Assembly (NCBI GenBank): GCA_028564705.1
Contig: JAPXFQ010000181.1
Span: forward strand, 996,001 to 1,060,000
DNA: 64,000 bases
Direction of reading: 5' to 3'
From: Apricaphanius iberus
Lineage: Eukaryota; Chordata; Actinopteri; Cyprinodontiformes; Aphaniidae
Made by a program: the position numbers and the translations under genes
Shown: positions 1 to 12,800 of the stretch, in pieces
Position numbering within the stretch: position 1 is the stretch's first letter
Layout of the letters: every line of letters starts with the position of its first letter
The notes under the pieces: model-generated
Databases searched by the model: none
The model's input: only the letters and a program-made list of their open reading frames with translations
Told to the model about the DNA's origin: nothing

Positions 1-117
1 AAAAAGAAAAAGCTGTGGTGGAAAAACGAACACCACAAAAATCATCTCAACGCTCAGACATAGTGATATCATCATTTTGGGGGGTATCCATTCTTATTAA
101 CAGTAAAGTGTCTGAAC

Positions 118-347
118 TTACAGTATGTAGTGCTTTTCTAGTCACACTGACCACACAAAGTGCTTTATACTCGAGCACAATTCTCCCATTCACACTCAGA
201 AACGTGCACACATTCATTCATCTGTAGGCAATTTGGGAATAAGTGTCATGCACATCAACATGCAACAGGAGGAACCTGGAATTGAACCTACAACCCTCCA
301 ATTGTGAAAAACAACTACTCTATCTACTGAGCCACAGTTACCTATGA
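118..347 (-). mobile_element. tRNA-derived SINE
   Basis: Read on the minus strand, this begins with a tRNA-like head. A box A-like TGGCTCAGTAGATAGAG is at 318-334 and a box B-like GGTTCAATTCC at 278-288. The body ends in the teleost SINE/LINE tail type (AAAGCACTTTG... GACTAGAAAAGCAC). The same architecture recurs at 45434-45668. The head cannot fold as a working tRNA because the anticodon arm is disrupted, so this is a retroposon and not a tRNA gene. No clear target duplication was found. Confidence 0.75.
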
Positions 348-2560
348 CAGAGACTGCTGGTCGGAGTTAATCGCAAGATGGATGGAGCAAAATATAGTGC
401 TAGCATTGAAGAAAACCTGTAAGAGACTGCAGAAGTCTTTAGACAGTAGTGGAGGCTAACTTTCCCACAGGACAACAACCTTAGAGCTGTGCATGTGTTT
501 AGAGGAACCCAGCCAGATTTAAATCCAGTGTCCAATGTGTGAGTTTAAAAAATAATGGTGTTCACTGCCACTGTCTATCCTATTGTATGAAAATGGACTG
601 GATACATTTCTGATTGTAAAAGATTTTTAAAACCATATATCTAGTTTCTTTCCTGAAACAATTATGTGTTGTTGTGTCACATACAATTCCTAAAAAACAA
701 ACAAACATATTTTGAAGTTTGTTGTATTGTAGCAAAACTTAGAAAAAGTCCTTGTGTAAGGTACCGTAGTGTCTGAATGTGAGGTCTTGCCAAAGAAAAC
801 TTCAGGACACGATTAACCGGTCAATATCATGACACTCCAGCCATTCCAGGTACCGTATCAAATCCTTACAAAGCGTAAATGTACCATCCTGCTGAGTGAC
901 AGAGTTCAAGAGCAGGATCCCAACAAGCCTTGCGATCATTATTTGGGATTAACAGGAGGGAGGTTAAATATCTCTTTGATTTTACTTTTTCAATGCTAGA
1001 TCTAAGTGAAATGCTACAAACCCGCTCTTCGGAGAGGTGAGACCCTGAAATGACCGTGGAAATTGCACTGTAATCGTACTCAGCTAACCACAACAAGAAA
1101 ATGACTGCCATATGCTTCAAGGCCCTCTGTTTGTGTCCTCGTCAATTGAAGGCATGTTATTGACAAGAGTAAGACTTATGTCTTGATAGAGGAGTTAAGC
1201 AGGCAGTGACTCCTAACTGCTGCCCTCTGTGATCATATCTGTCAGAGCCACTCAGCTGTCTGTCTGCCTGGTGTTTGACAAGTGTTTGATGCAGCACAGG
1301 TCTTAAAGAGGATCAAGCCCTTCCTGCACTGGCTTTTACCTCTGTGCCTGTGCAACACGATCTACATGAACATTAAAAAAACTAAAAACATCTCACTGAC
1401 CCTTTATTCCAATGTCAACTAAGATACTATTTTTATCAAAAGAATTGTCCAGTCCACTTAATCACAGGAGACTAAACAAAAGCTGTGTTTGATAGTTAGC
1501 CGAACAATCAAGGAAAACAAAAAGGGCCAGACAATCTTGATTCCTTCATCACTAGCCATTGCATAGGGATTGTGGAATGATCCTGATGGCCCCTGTCTTT
1601 GTTTTTGTGTCTAAGCCTATTGGACTTAGCCTGGCTTCCCACTTGTTAAGAGCTGGTCTTGTTTCGGGACAGTTGTGCTCCGTGACCAGAAGGGATTTCC
1701 TTCTGGATCTCCCTGTAGAGGGAACAGGGCATGAAAGGACTTGTGCAGAGATGAGATATAAAGAGAGACTCATGCCGAACAATTTCCTTCTACATCCTTT
1801 CCTTTCCCTTGCAGTCTCACTCAGACCTCGGGGATTCAGACATGGTTGAAAAAAATAAAAGTAAAGACCATGTGCAAGTCCTAATGTAGGACATAGCTAT
1901 AAGCATCTGGGGCCACAAATTGTCTCATTTTTATTTCTTGATGTTTCCATATCACTTTATTTAGTATTGTTACAACTGTCAAACTCTCTTACACAGTTCA
2001 TATAAATATACCAAATTTTAGACTTGGACACAACCGCTTCAATTTCTTCCGCTGGTTTTAGAACTGCGGTGATGAAGCTTTTGGTTTGGCATTCGGCATC
2101 CCCGTCTTTTGTGAACTAGAAGTAAGCATGTTTGGATCAGAGGGTAGAGTTTAAGACAGACATTTGAAACACAATACCATTTTTGATCCCCAGTACACAC
2201 CAATGTACCAAATGTGGAAAAGGACCACCTTGCCACTGATCGGAAGGGGTTTATTGCAATTATGCAACCAGCTGGCACATGTTTAGAATGCTCAGGCAAC
2301 ATTCACGTTCAATATTGGCAGCTTTGTCAAGAGACAGCATTTGCAACAATGTTTATGTATTGTATTCAGTGGTTTCACATCACAGGATAGCATTTTGTCC
2401 ACTCACTTAAAATTGCACAGAGGCAAGGTCAACTAGAGGGCATACATCACGAGCTGAGCCTGTGGTTTATGAGTGAACACACACAGAGACACACACGTGA
2501 ATACATTCCAGAAAGAGCATAGCAAAGCAGCCATAGAGATTCTCACACTAGCTGTGTGTC
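348..2560. other. Non-coding stretch, nothing recognised
   Basis: Only short chance open frames occur here, with no splice-bounded conserved exon and no recognised repeat. It probably lies in intronic or intergenic DNA upstream of the exon at 18723. Confidence 0.5.
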
Positions 2561-2600
2561 CACACTGAACCCGATAGGAGCGACTAGAGCTTCAGGTTTA

Positions 2601-2626
2601 CATTGATTTTACATGTAAAATCAATG
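2601..2626. repeat. 26-bp perfect palindrome
   Basis: The 13-base half CATTGATTTTACA is followed immediately by its exact reverse complement, with no spacer. It sits in a short GC-rich block (2560-2686) beginning 'gtgtccacactgaacc', which resembles fish MITE ends, directly beside the truncated end of the Tc1 element. It is probably the centre of a small inverted-repeat element. Confidence 0.8.
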
Positions 2627-2686
2627 GAGGAGCGCGATGAAGCGCGACTTGGGGTCCCGCAACACTTCAGGAGCAGATTTGCGTTG

Positions 2687-3815
2687 GCCACTCCAAGACC
2701 TTGAAATGGTTGCTACCAAGCCACTTTTTCCTTACCCAGGCGGTGTGTTTGGGATTGTTGTCATGCTGAAAGACACATGACCCCATTTATTCTTTTGTTT
2801 ACATGGATCAGTTGTCCTGGTCCGTTTTAAGAAAAATACCCCCAAAACATGATGCTTCACAGTAGATATGGTCTTCTTTGAATCCAACCCATCATTCTTT
2901 CTCTTCCAATCACAACAACTAGAGTTTTTACCAAAATGTTCTGGTTTGGTTTCATCTGTCCCAATCCTTTTTCTGGATAATCTAAATGTCCTCTAGAAAA
3001 CTTAAATTGGGCATGGCATGATATGAGTCCCTGGCGGTGTGGGGTGTCACTGATGGTAGCCTTTGTTATACTAGTCCCAGCTCTCTGCAGGTCATTAGGT
3101 CCCCCCATGTGCTTCTGGGATTTTTGTCTCATCGTTCTTGTGATCATTCTGACCACACTGAGTGAGATCTTGCGTGGAGCCCCATATTAAGGGGTATTAT
3201 CAGTGGTCTTATATGTCTTCCATTTTCTAATAATTGCTTCTTCAGTTGATTTCTTCATACCAAGTTGCTTACCTATTACAGATTTATTCTTCCCAGCCTG
3301 GTGCAGGTCTACAATTTTGTTTCTGGTGTCCTTTGACAGCTCTATGTTCTTGGCCATAGTGGAATTTGGAGTGTGACTGTTTGAGGTTGTGGATCGGTGT
3401 CTTTTATACTAAAAAGTTCAAACAGGTATCTTTAATACAGATAACAACTGGAGGACAGAGGAGCCTCTTACAGAAGTAGTAACAGCTCTGTGAGAGCAGA
3501 GATCTTGCTTTAAACCCATCCGTACCATAAACAAATGCATTGAACAAAATAGCTGGATGTCACATAATTTTCTCCAGCTGAACAGAAACAAAACTGTAGT
3601 AAATTTATTATGCACATTTCTTGTTTGTAGGTGACCAAGTACTTGGTTTTTCACTATCATTTGCAAATAAAATTCTTTAAAGATCAGACGATGTAATTTA
3701 TTAGATTGTTTTTCCCTCATCTTCTCACTGATAGTTGAGGTATACTTGTGATGATATTTACAGGCCTCTTCTGATGGCTGACTAAATACTCCCCCCCCCC
3801 CCACACACACTGTAA
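2687..3815 (-). mobile_element. Tc1/mariner element, 3'-truncated
   Basis: The minus strand resembles the common teleost Tc1-type element: terminal region at 3415-3815 (ends 'ctgactaaatact' then a C-run and 'cactgta'), then a transposase reading frame from 3357 down. The other terminus is missing; recognisable homology stops near 2687. Full elements of this type are about 1.6 kb, so roughly a third is absent. The same element end recurs at 37374-37635 on the other strand. Confidence 0.85.
2690..3357 (-). pseudogene. Decayed Tc1 transposase
   Basis: An ATG at 3355-3357 opens a frame beginning [16 protein letters not shown], followed by the helix-turn-helix-like stretch [20 protein letters not shown]. 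This is the N-terminal DNA-binding region of Tc1-type transposases, which bind the terminal repeats and cut and paste the element. The frame is then lost. A shifted frame at 2857-3156 continues the family (NDLQRAGTSITKATISDT), and the protein ends prematurely at the truncation near 2687, so the catalytic DDE domain is incomplete. It cannot encode an active enzyme. Confidence 0.8.
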
Positions 3816-6800
3816 ATAGTAACCTAATATGAAATCTAGCAGTAGTGTGTTAAAAAAATACAAATGATAAAAAGAAAATTAATTAAAAAATTGCACATTT
3901 TATGAGTGCTGGGATTCAATTTTAAAAATGGACTAAAAGCACCTATGGGGAAAGAAAAGCAATCCTAAGCAACCCATTATGTGGATGCACGATAGCCATT
4001 ACCCCTGGTACACCTCCTTTCGTGTCTTTTCACAGCTGTTGATTACAGTTTTATTCCCTCCTAAAATGAGAGCTTAGGCACTATCGCACTGGGGGTCTTT
4101 TGTTCAAGACTTAAATGCACATGGGAGGTGGGTGAGCCAGGCACATCCCCATGGCATAATCATCTATTGGGGGTGACCCCCTGTTACTCAAAGTCCAGAC
4201 TAACAATATCCCCAATAGATCCTGGTGTTTCAGCCCTCCCTCCCCAAAAAAGAACAAATAATGAATGTTCCACATATTTGCTTTAATGCCACAGGGAGGA
4301 ATTCACCTCCATTGCAGGATTTGCATTTCCTGTCATGATCCATTGCGGGCACGGGGGTGCTTTTAATATTGCACAGGTAATCCTGGTGAGGTGCTGGTTT
4401 ATACAGATACAGGAACATTGGTTACATCTCCTGGAGGGAGTTTGCTCTTTTCATTCCATTTGTCTGTGGAAACCAGGCCTGGTTTGCTGTAAAAAGTAAA
4501 TGTGCACCAAACTGAACTGCCAAGTCAATTTTTATTGGCTGTCACTCTTTAACAGTATAGCAATGGTAGCCAGTGGTGGGGTGTCATTGTTAAAGTGGTA
4601 CAAATATAATGACAGTTATATCACAGCCTTAACCATAGCTTTTTTGTAAGGATCAAATAGAGCAAATACATCTTTGCTGAGCCTTGCGACTGTTGAAAAA
4701 TGATACATTTCATCAGCTAAGCACAATACACTTAACGGTGGCTGAGATGGATGACTATCCTAACTCTCCAAGACATTTCCTGCTTTATATCTCAACATGT
4801 GGAAATTATAAAAATGGATCAAAGGCTTTATGGAGATCTCATTTTGCTATTGAGAACATGGAAATTAAAGTTGAGTGCCTCGGTTGTTATTATCTTTGAG
4901 GAAAAACAAACAGAGTTCACATCTGTAGGAACTTAGGGGCTAGGATGATGAATTTGCTACTGTATATGCCAGCAGGTTCCCTGATATCTCGATCTGTGGT
5001 CGCATGTCAAGATGCTCCCCGCAGCGCCTTTGCCTTCAACACACAACAAATACAATAACAAACAGACCCACGCCAGCAGCACGCCCTCAGGAACATCAGT
5101 GCAGGGCTTGCCTTTGATAAGTGTCGGGCTTTATATTTTTCTCATCAGAAATGAAACACAGCATTAAGCCATTCATTAAAGTCAACTAAAGCAAATTATC
5201 CCTCATTTACCCGAGTGCCCGTGGGGCAAGAGAGCCCCTACGTACTTAGACCCAGATGTGTCAATGAATAGTTGAGAGATAGCAGACCGCAGAGGGGACT
5301 GCTCACTTCTCTTTTGAGTCTTGCGGTTTCAAAGCGCATCTCTCTAAGCTGGCCGCTTGTGTGATCGCTGTAAACTGGCTTGCTGCTGACAGTACCATTA
5401 TGACACACTGGGTGATGTAAAGCCACAGCATACTGCAAGGCTCCATATGTTGGAGAGGGATCAATAACGATTATGGTTTAATTCAAAACTGTTATATCGT
5501 ACTGTCTAAATTGTTTTCCAAGGTTGTTTTTTTTGTGTGTAAAATGACTCACATAAACATCAGGCCTCCATTCAGATTACCTCTTCTTGCTGCAGGGGGC
5601 GCCGATGTTTACTTGGATTTCTGCTTTAAAGCATAACTATAAGTCTTTATATTTTGGCAGCTCCAAGTGGAAGTGGGAAAACTGTAGCAGTTGGCAGGAA
5701 GTCACAGACCAGAAACCGTATTACGTCATATGATCTAAGTCTGCAGACCCAGTTTCTTCGTTTCTGTGTCTGGTACCCCCACCAAATGATTTTGAATAAT
5801 GACTGAGCTGCTTTACTGTTACGGATGAGGAGATCTCGCCCCCTGTTGCTATGTCCAGCTGTCTTCAGCTCAGACATCTGCTTTTTAGACTTCAAAGACG
5901 CATCTTATTTGGTGTAAAGCTCCAATAAAACTGGAAGGAATTTAAATTGGCCAAAATCAATCCCGATTTTATTCTTATTTTTCTTTTCAATCTCGTATAA
6001 GACTTAGAAATCAGTTTAATCAGTTGTTGCAGAGACAGTTTAGTCAAGTAAAAACTGAAGGAATTAGGCAGCCTTTTACATCACTTAATTGTTGCTGTAC
6101 AGCTGTGTGTGATTTTTGTTCAGTAAATGGGTACATATTGCGGATTTCAAAGTGTTCTTCATTTAGTTTTAACAATAAGTTAAAATGATTGTTTTAAACT
6201 TAATCTTTTAGTTTAGATTTAGTGCTCAAGAACTGTTATTTGACCCCGGGTATATCAGCATTTACCAACGGCTGTCATTTGTGTCAGTTGTGCAGTGTAA
6301 TACATATTTTGTTCCAGAAAACTGCCATGCATAATTAAATAGAAACCAGCTGTGAATAAACCTGCTAAAATAAAAAGATTGTGCAAATACAACGAATAAT
6401 GAGAACTCTACAAGAATAAATGGGTGTAGACCAGGGGTGATTCTAGGATCAGAGGTCAGAGGTAGTTCTCTGCGTGCTGACTGGGCAAGACTAATTTAAC
6501 TGTTTTGTACATTTTAACGCACACACACACACACAACAAGAGATATAATTGCCAAGCACACTGGCACAGTTTGATAATACCTGTTCATCCTCAAAATGTA
6601 ATTACTTTTTCCTTTGCCCATTCCTATCATTTCCTGGATACTTCATTCAAATCTGTCAGCCATTTTCTGTTATTTTGTTAAATGTTTTATTGCTATATTA
6701 TTTTATAATACGTTACTCTTTAGCATACTCTTCCTGTTTTTATTCTGTGCTGTTTTCTTCTTCATTTTATCTGTGTTCTACTTTAACATGTGGATTTCCC

Positions 6801-9800
6801 CACTCTGGGATCAATAATCTGTTCATTCATTCATTCATTCATTCATTCATTCAGAGACCAACAGTTAAACAACATCAAAAACATAACCTCTTTGGCAGAT
6901 TTAATTTGGCATAATGATACAATTATTAATGATTATAAGACATATCTGAAACAGGAAAAAATCAGAAAACTTTTCGAAATATTAAGAAATTTGTTTATCT
7001 TGGCTTCTTCTTTTGCACTTTTGTGGACTTCTGATGCCTAAACAAATGAAAGCTTGAAAGAATGCAAGATGTTTTTTTTCTGAATTAACTAAAAAAAATC
7101 AATAAATGAAAAGCTTTGTTTTTCTGAAATGGGATCATTTTTACAAAAAAATATTTAATTACAAGAGTTGTTGATTTACTACTAGAAAGGGAATGAATAA
7201 ATACCAATGAAGTGTTTTTATCAGAGGTTTCGTATAGTATAATAAAAAGAATCAAGAGTACCCAGCTGCAGTCCAAGATGACAGGCATTCCTAAACTCTT
7301 TGGGTGCCTCTCAAAGAAACAGGAAGTCAAACATGTCCTGTTTCTTTTCTTCAATTCACTTTTACTTCATTTGGGTTTCAGATGCAGAGAAATACTCTAA
7401 ACTATGTAAACAGTTTGTCTTTGATGTAAAATGTATGTGGTTATTTCAGAAAAAAAAAGCTTTTTGAACAAAAAAAGTGCTGTTAATACAGAAAAATCTG
7501 GCTTTTCTTTTTTTCCATCATTTTTAATCATACTTCAGTCGGATGAACAGTAAGAGATGACAGTAACAAGCTTAACACAATATATTGGAATGCCATTTAG
7601 CTAACACCTGCATGCACTAGCACAACTCAACTTACAGTTTGTTAGGTAAAAAGAGCAAAGTGTTACACGTTTCTAGTTTGTTAAAACAAACAAAAGTACA
7701 TACAGTAAAAAAAAAAAAAAATTTAGCAGATGCTTTGACACATTTTGAGGGTGCTTAAGCATCCCTAAAAATGGGTAGACACACCTATGATGTATAAAAT
7801 GGATAGTTTATAAGAATGTTTTGCTGCAGCTTTACCTTGGTTTTATATGCAAATTTGGTCTTCCCCCAAGCAGGATTACATTGTGTATATTTAGCTAAAG
7901 TACGTCCTTATTACCAGTCATGGCTTTTTTCTCATCGAACTTTACATTTGGAAATTCTAACAGGTGCAGGACGTAAAAGTTTGGTTTAATGCACTCTCAC
8001 TTGTCAGGGTTGTTTGCTGTAGCTGTTGCCTATTGCATTACCAACACTTGGTACATACCGTTTCCACGTGGTCCCAAACAATAGTTTAATACTCACTGTA
8101 CTATGAAAGTTGTGGAGTGTGACTATAACCTCTCTGTAGGTTAATGGAAAACAACTTTACCACTCGAAGGCATCAACTTTACCATATCCTTTTGAGACAG
8201 ACTCTAGATGCCTCTTGCTGCTAAAGAACCACCTCAAGAGGAAGAAAAAATGCCTTTTCAGCACTCACCATTGGAACATTAATCACAGTGTCAGTCACAC
8301 ATGATTTGAAAGGATTCTTCCTCTTAGAGACATCAATCTCTGAGTTAGGCTTTCCCTTTTACTTACAGTCACTCTAACGAAGTGTCAGGGAGCCGAAGAG
8401 TGAGCTAACCTGCTTTCTTAAATCTTCTTTTAAAACCAGAACGCGTCATAGATGAGAAAATAACGAGTAGTCCTCTCTCAGCAGCAGGTTTTTATTTCGG
8501 AATGTGAAAGCTTTAAATCATTCTCACCCAGTGGCACAACGATAGTAAGCAGAGCTCAGGGAAACCAGAGGACAGACTGAAAACATCTGAACGAAAATGT
8601 CATCCAAAGTAACCCTGTTAGTGCTAAGTGACGCTGTGCAGAGAACCTCCTGTCAACTGCCTAGCAAGATGAGCTTCTTGTAATTATTGTTATTTCTTGT
8701 CTGCAAATTTGCCCCTTTAATTTCCATTTAATGCTAGACATCTTTTCCATTCTAACCCCACATTTGTTGAACATTACTTTCATTTAACGTGTATTTTCAT
8801 CAGTATCAAGTTCTCCTCCGTTACAAATGTCACATTGCCCTTCTATAGCCTTTCCCTGCATGGAGAGTACAGCACAAAGCCCCCTTATGAGTTTTGGCTT
8901 ACCCTTCTGGCCTACGCCTTAATGAACTATGGGTCAGTTAAGGTCAAATCACTCAGTCCCACCTATAAATCAGCTCCAAACTATGTTCAACAGTAATACA
9001 GGACAGTGTCAGCGCCCATAACCTTTTCCCAGACAGAAGGGTTGTCAGTGGGTGACTGAGGAGTGTACTGGCTGGCTGCAGATCTTTTCCCCTTCACAGC
9101 ATTATAAATGTATGTGTGAGGAGGCCCTTAATGGCTACTAATCCAATTTTTGCCGCTGAAATCAAATCTCGCTGGCGCCAGTAGTTTTCTCCTTCCTTCA
9201 CAAATAATGGCCTCTGCTTTGGCCTGTTTATGAAAAAGACAAGAAGCCAAAGAAACTCCAACCCTACCTTCCATAGGTCCAAAATAATACTTTCCAAAAC
9301 GGTTTGGATGTTGTTATTGTTGCTGCCTTGCCTCCCATGTCTCCTTGATGTCCTAAGAAAGTATTATTTGACTGTCTGCCGTCGAGTGGAGGGATCGAGT
9401 AACAGGAGAGCAAGGGTTCGTTTTCAGCAGCTTACGATCCAATTTACCGTACGTCTTAATGCCTTCTCGAGGTCAGCCATTGATTTTTCTCAAGCCGCAA
9501 GGCAAAGGAGATAAGATTAGGCATTCTGATTCCTGCGCTGTCACTAGAGCGTTAGTGGATGACTGCACTCGGCCCATGCCAACGGTTGATGATTAGCTCT
9601 TTTTTTCTGGGGAATGTAAGGATGTGGGAAGTATTAAAAAGAACAGTAATTTTTTTTTTGAGCTGAGAAAACTCACAAATCCAGTTTGTTGACAAAGTAA
9701 ACATAAGCCACATTTTATTGGAATGCAGCACTTACACATAGTCTTGAATTTGGTCCCTTTTTCCAAAACACAGATGAAGGGAGCTTTGGCTTTCTTCCCT

Positions 9801-10222
9801 CTGGATATGGATTTGACTGATTATCTTTCAGAGCATCAGTTGGACAAGTAGTCATATTGCTATCCCGCAAGGAGATATAATTCTGGAGTTCTAGCCTAAT
9901 AATATGATACATCTGCTTAACTCTTAGCAGGATCTTCAGTGTACACACATTTCACTTACTTTTTAGTGCCTCAAATCGCATCAGAGAAACACAGAGATAG
10001 AGAAAAAATAGAAATATGAAAAAGAAAACAAGGTTCTGTGGACTCCTTTTGAGAGCTTACTGTTGAACGTCCATCACAGTGAGCACCGGGAGGTTTAATA
10101 TTTCTTTTCACATGGATAATGCAACTGTAAAGATTGGAAATGACACTAAGTATTTCTCAAGCTCATATAGGTGATACCCAAGATTACAGTCACTGGCATA
10201 CAGACTGCATGGCTCAATCTCA
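3816..10222. other. Non-coding stretch, nothing recognised
   Basis: No supported exon or RNA gene. The open frames here are short, AT-rich and lack family features. Apart from the (TTCA)n microsatellite listed separately, no repeat family was recognised. It is likely intronic or intergenic. Confidence 0.45.
6822..6853. repeat. (TTCA)n microsatellite
   Basis: Eight uninterrupted TTCA units. Confidence 0.95.
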
Positions 10223-10303
10223 TACATATAGATACAGAGCTGTGAAAAAAGTATTTTTTAATGGAAAACGAGACGTGCGGAACCGGCCGAGACGCCTTCG
10301 AGC

Positions 10304-10560
10304 GGCGTTTATACTTTCTGCAGCTTGTCCCTGCTGAGAGCCAATATTCTTGATGACTGTAGGGGGCGGCGTAGGGCTCTACGGCATGCATACAACACTA
10401 CACCATACGGGACCGTCCGCGTAGTTATAAATTCTCATAGGTGTGTGGTGCGAAAATTTTGGGGCGGGAGGAGGCCGCGCGGAGAGCCACGGTTACTGAA
10501 ATGACGTAATTTGGCCGCGTGGAGCCCTGCGGACCTCGCGGACGCGGCAAGCATAAACCA
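10304..10560. mobile_element. Candidate GC/CpG-rich MITE
   Basis: A CpG-rich island in AT-rich surroundings. Its edges carry imperfect inverted repeats: GTTTATACTT at 10306-10315 and AAGCATAAAC at 10549-10558 (9 of 10 complementary). Just upstream, 'gagctgtgaaaaaagtatt' at 10229-10247 resembles a Tc1/mariner terminus. No open frame and no convincing target duplication, so the family is unassigned. Confidence 0.35.
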
Positions 10561-10562
10561 AG

Positions 10563-12589
10563 CTTAAGTCACATGTTTCTAATCTTCTTTGTCTGATAAT
10601 AAGATTAAGATGTAAATACAACCTGAGAAAAGCTGTTTTCAAATGATTAAAGTCTTTAAAAATGGATAATCCAAACCAATACTAGCTCCATGTCAAAAGT
10701 ATGGTTGCCCCCCCACTTAATAAATTCTAAGATTTTTTTTAAAGCCGATATCAGTTTCACTGGCCACGGACAGGCCTGATACTACTTGACATGATCACAA
10801 TTCAAGAAATTAGCTGAATACAAATTGTCTGACAACATGAAGTAGGTTACAACATTCCCAAAGCAACATCTCATGCCCTGATCAAAATAAATTCAGGAGC
10901 AGATGAGAAAGGGTCCTTGACATTTTCCAATCTTTAAGAGGTTGGAAAGCAGTATCTAAGGTCTTAGTACTCCAGTGAAGCACAGCAATAGCAAAACACG
11001 TAAAAGTAGTGAACTTTTCCAGACCATCTTACCAAAATTGCTTCAAGAGCAACTATAAATAAACTAGAGGAAAAAAGATAAACTCTAAACCACATGGAAA
11101 TCAATTTATGTAATAAAACAGGAGGCAAAAATGTACAAAAACCATGAGATCAACACACGGTAACGTTCTAGTGCGAATAACAAAGTGATCTGACATGGAA
11201 TGAGAAAACCATGAGGTATTTGCTAGTATATGCTAGACAGATGTGTTCACAAGTCGATGGGAGACATTGGGGTGGTGCAGGCAAATAAGATACTGAAGGA
11301 AATAACTGGGTAGAACTGGGTACACAGACACTAAGAATTAAACACCAATAAAGCTTGGAATGCAAAGGGATTCAAATATTTCAGATTGTTAACCATGAGC
11401 TAACAAAGAAATATGAAATCAGGAAGTAAGATCTATAAATTTTTGCTAAAGACGGCAAGTCAGAGTAGATCAGAAAACATAAAAATTACTGAAGTACAGG
11501 ACAAAACCACAAGCAATCTTAAAAACTAAGCGATGTGCTCAATATGAACAGCAAAGACTGATAAAATTAAGCAAAACACAAGACTAAAGTTCTTAGGATC
11601 ACTTGCCCCTGTTAAGGTCAATATTAATCAGTCTATGGGAATAAAGAGACCAGGCAATAATGGCTCCCATTGGGTATAACAATACAAACAGTGAGGAAAT
11701 ACAAAAGTAGAAATTCTTGACATGCTGTTACATATGTACTGGGGTCGCGTTAACGTAATATTCTCCATATTTGACCGTTTTTTTTAAAAACAGTGACGGA
11801 AAAATCTGAAGGCTTTCTGTCATTTTTACAGATTAGTTTTCACACCTCCCTCTGACCCCTTTACGTGATGTGCAGATGTTTTTGTCCAGGTAAATAAATT
11901 TCATCCATTATTTATCTCACTTCCCCTTGGAGGGTTGTGCAGGGTCTAGTGCATTTCTCCAGCGGTTATTGGGTGAGAGGCACGGTGCATCTTGTGAGTG
12001 AGCATTTTCGTTCCATGCCGTGCAGGAACCGCACCAAGTATTCTAATAATAGCGCAAGCGTTTAATTTCACTTTTTCTTGTAGTTCTCTGGTCAGGTTGT
12101 TTGACTGAATTCCGCTTAAAAGATACATTGAATAGTATCCATTTTATCCATTTGACGAATAAAAATAGATTGTGAACAGATTTTTTTTACCATGCTAGTC
12201 AAAATGACAGACAAGAAAAATGTCTAGCGCAACCTCTGCATATGACATAAAATAATGAAAACAGTTCAGAAAAAGAACATCATTCTTATAATCAAACAAG
12301 GTATTGGTAATGTAATGGCCAAGGCCATTTGCCTGGGTCAGACAACTTGAGTCGCCATAATTGATGCATCTATAAATTCTCAGGAAAAAACATTGCGGTT
12401 TCGGAGGGGCCTAGTCAAAGCTCCAACTTAATTCTGCTTGAGTTGCTGGAGTATGACCTCAAACTAGTTTGAAAGTCTTCTGATGTGAATGAATAAAAAC
12501 AATTCTGCCAAGAAGAGAATACCAAAATTCCTTTATAGTGATGTTAAAAGACTCTATTCCAGTGTTGCCTAAGTTTTAGATTACTTTAT
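10563..12589. other. Non-coding stretch, nothing recognised
   Basis: AT-rich, no supported exon, no recognised repeat family. Confidence 0.45.
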
Positions 12590-12800
12590 TTATTTATTTT
12601 TTACGTAGGTCAGGTTGGTTTAGAAATTTTTTTTTCCCTCTCAACAAACAAAATCATCAGTTGAAATGTGTTTTGAAATTTACTTTGACTTTTGTCCGGT
12701 ATAATTTATTTGATTGTCTAAAACATTTTGTGTGACACAAAAAGTAAAAAATATTTTAAAAATCTGAAATGAGTCAACTATTTTTTTCATGGCACTGCAT
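12590..12800 (+). mobile_element. Tc1/mariner 3'-end fragment
   Basis: Matches the 3' non-coding end of a common fish mariner family: 'aggtcaggttggttt', then 'aaatcatca', then 'acattttgtgtgacac', finishing 'tttcatggcactgca' where intact copies end in ...TTTTTCACAGCACTGTA. No transposase remains. Confidence 0.65.

Noticed and set aside
3418..3810. 130-codon minus-strand frame
   Set aside because: It covers the Tc1 terminal region, which is non-coding in this family.
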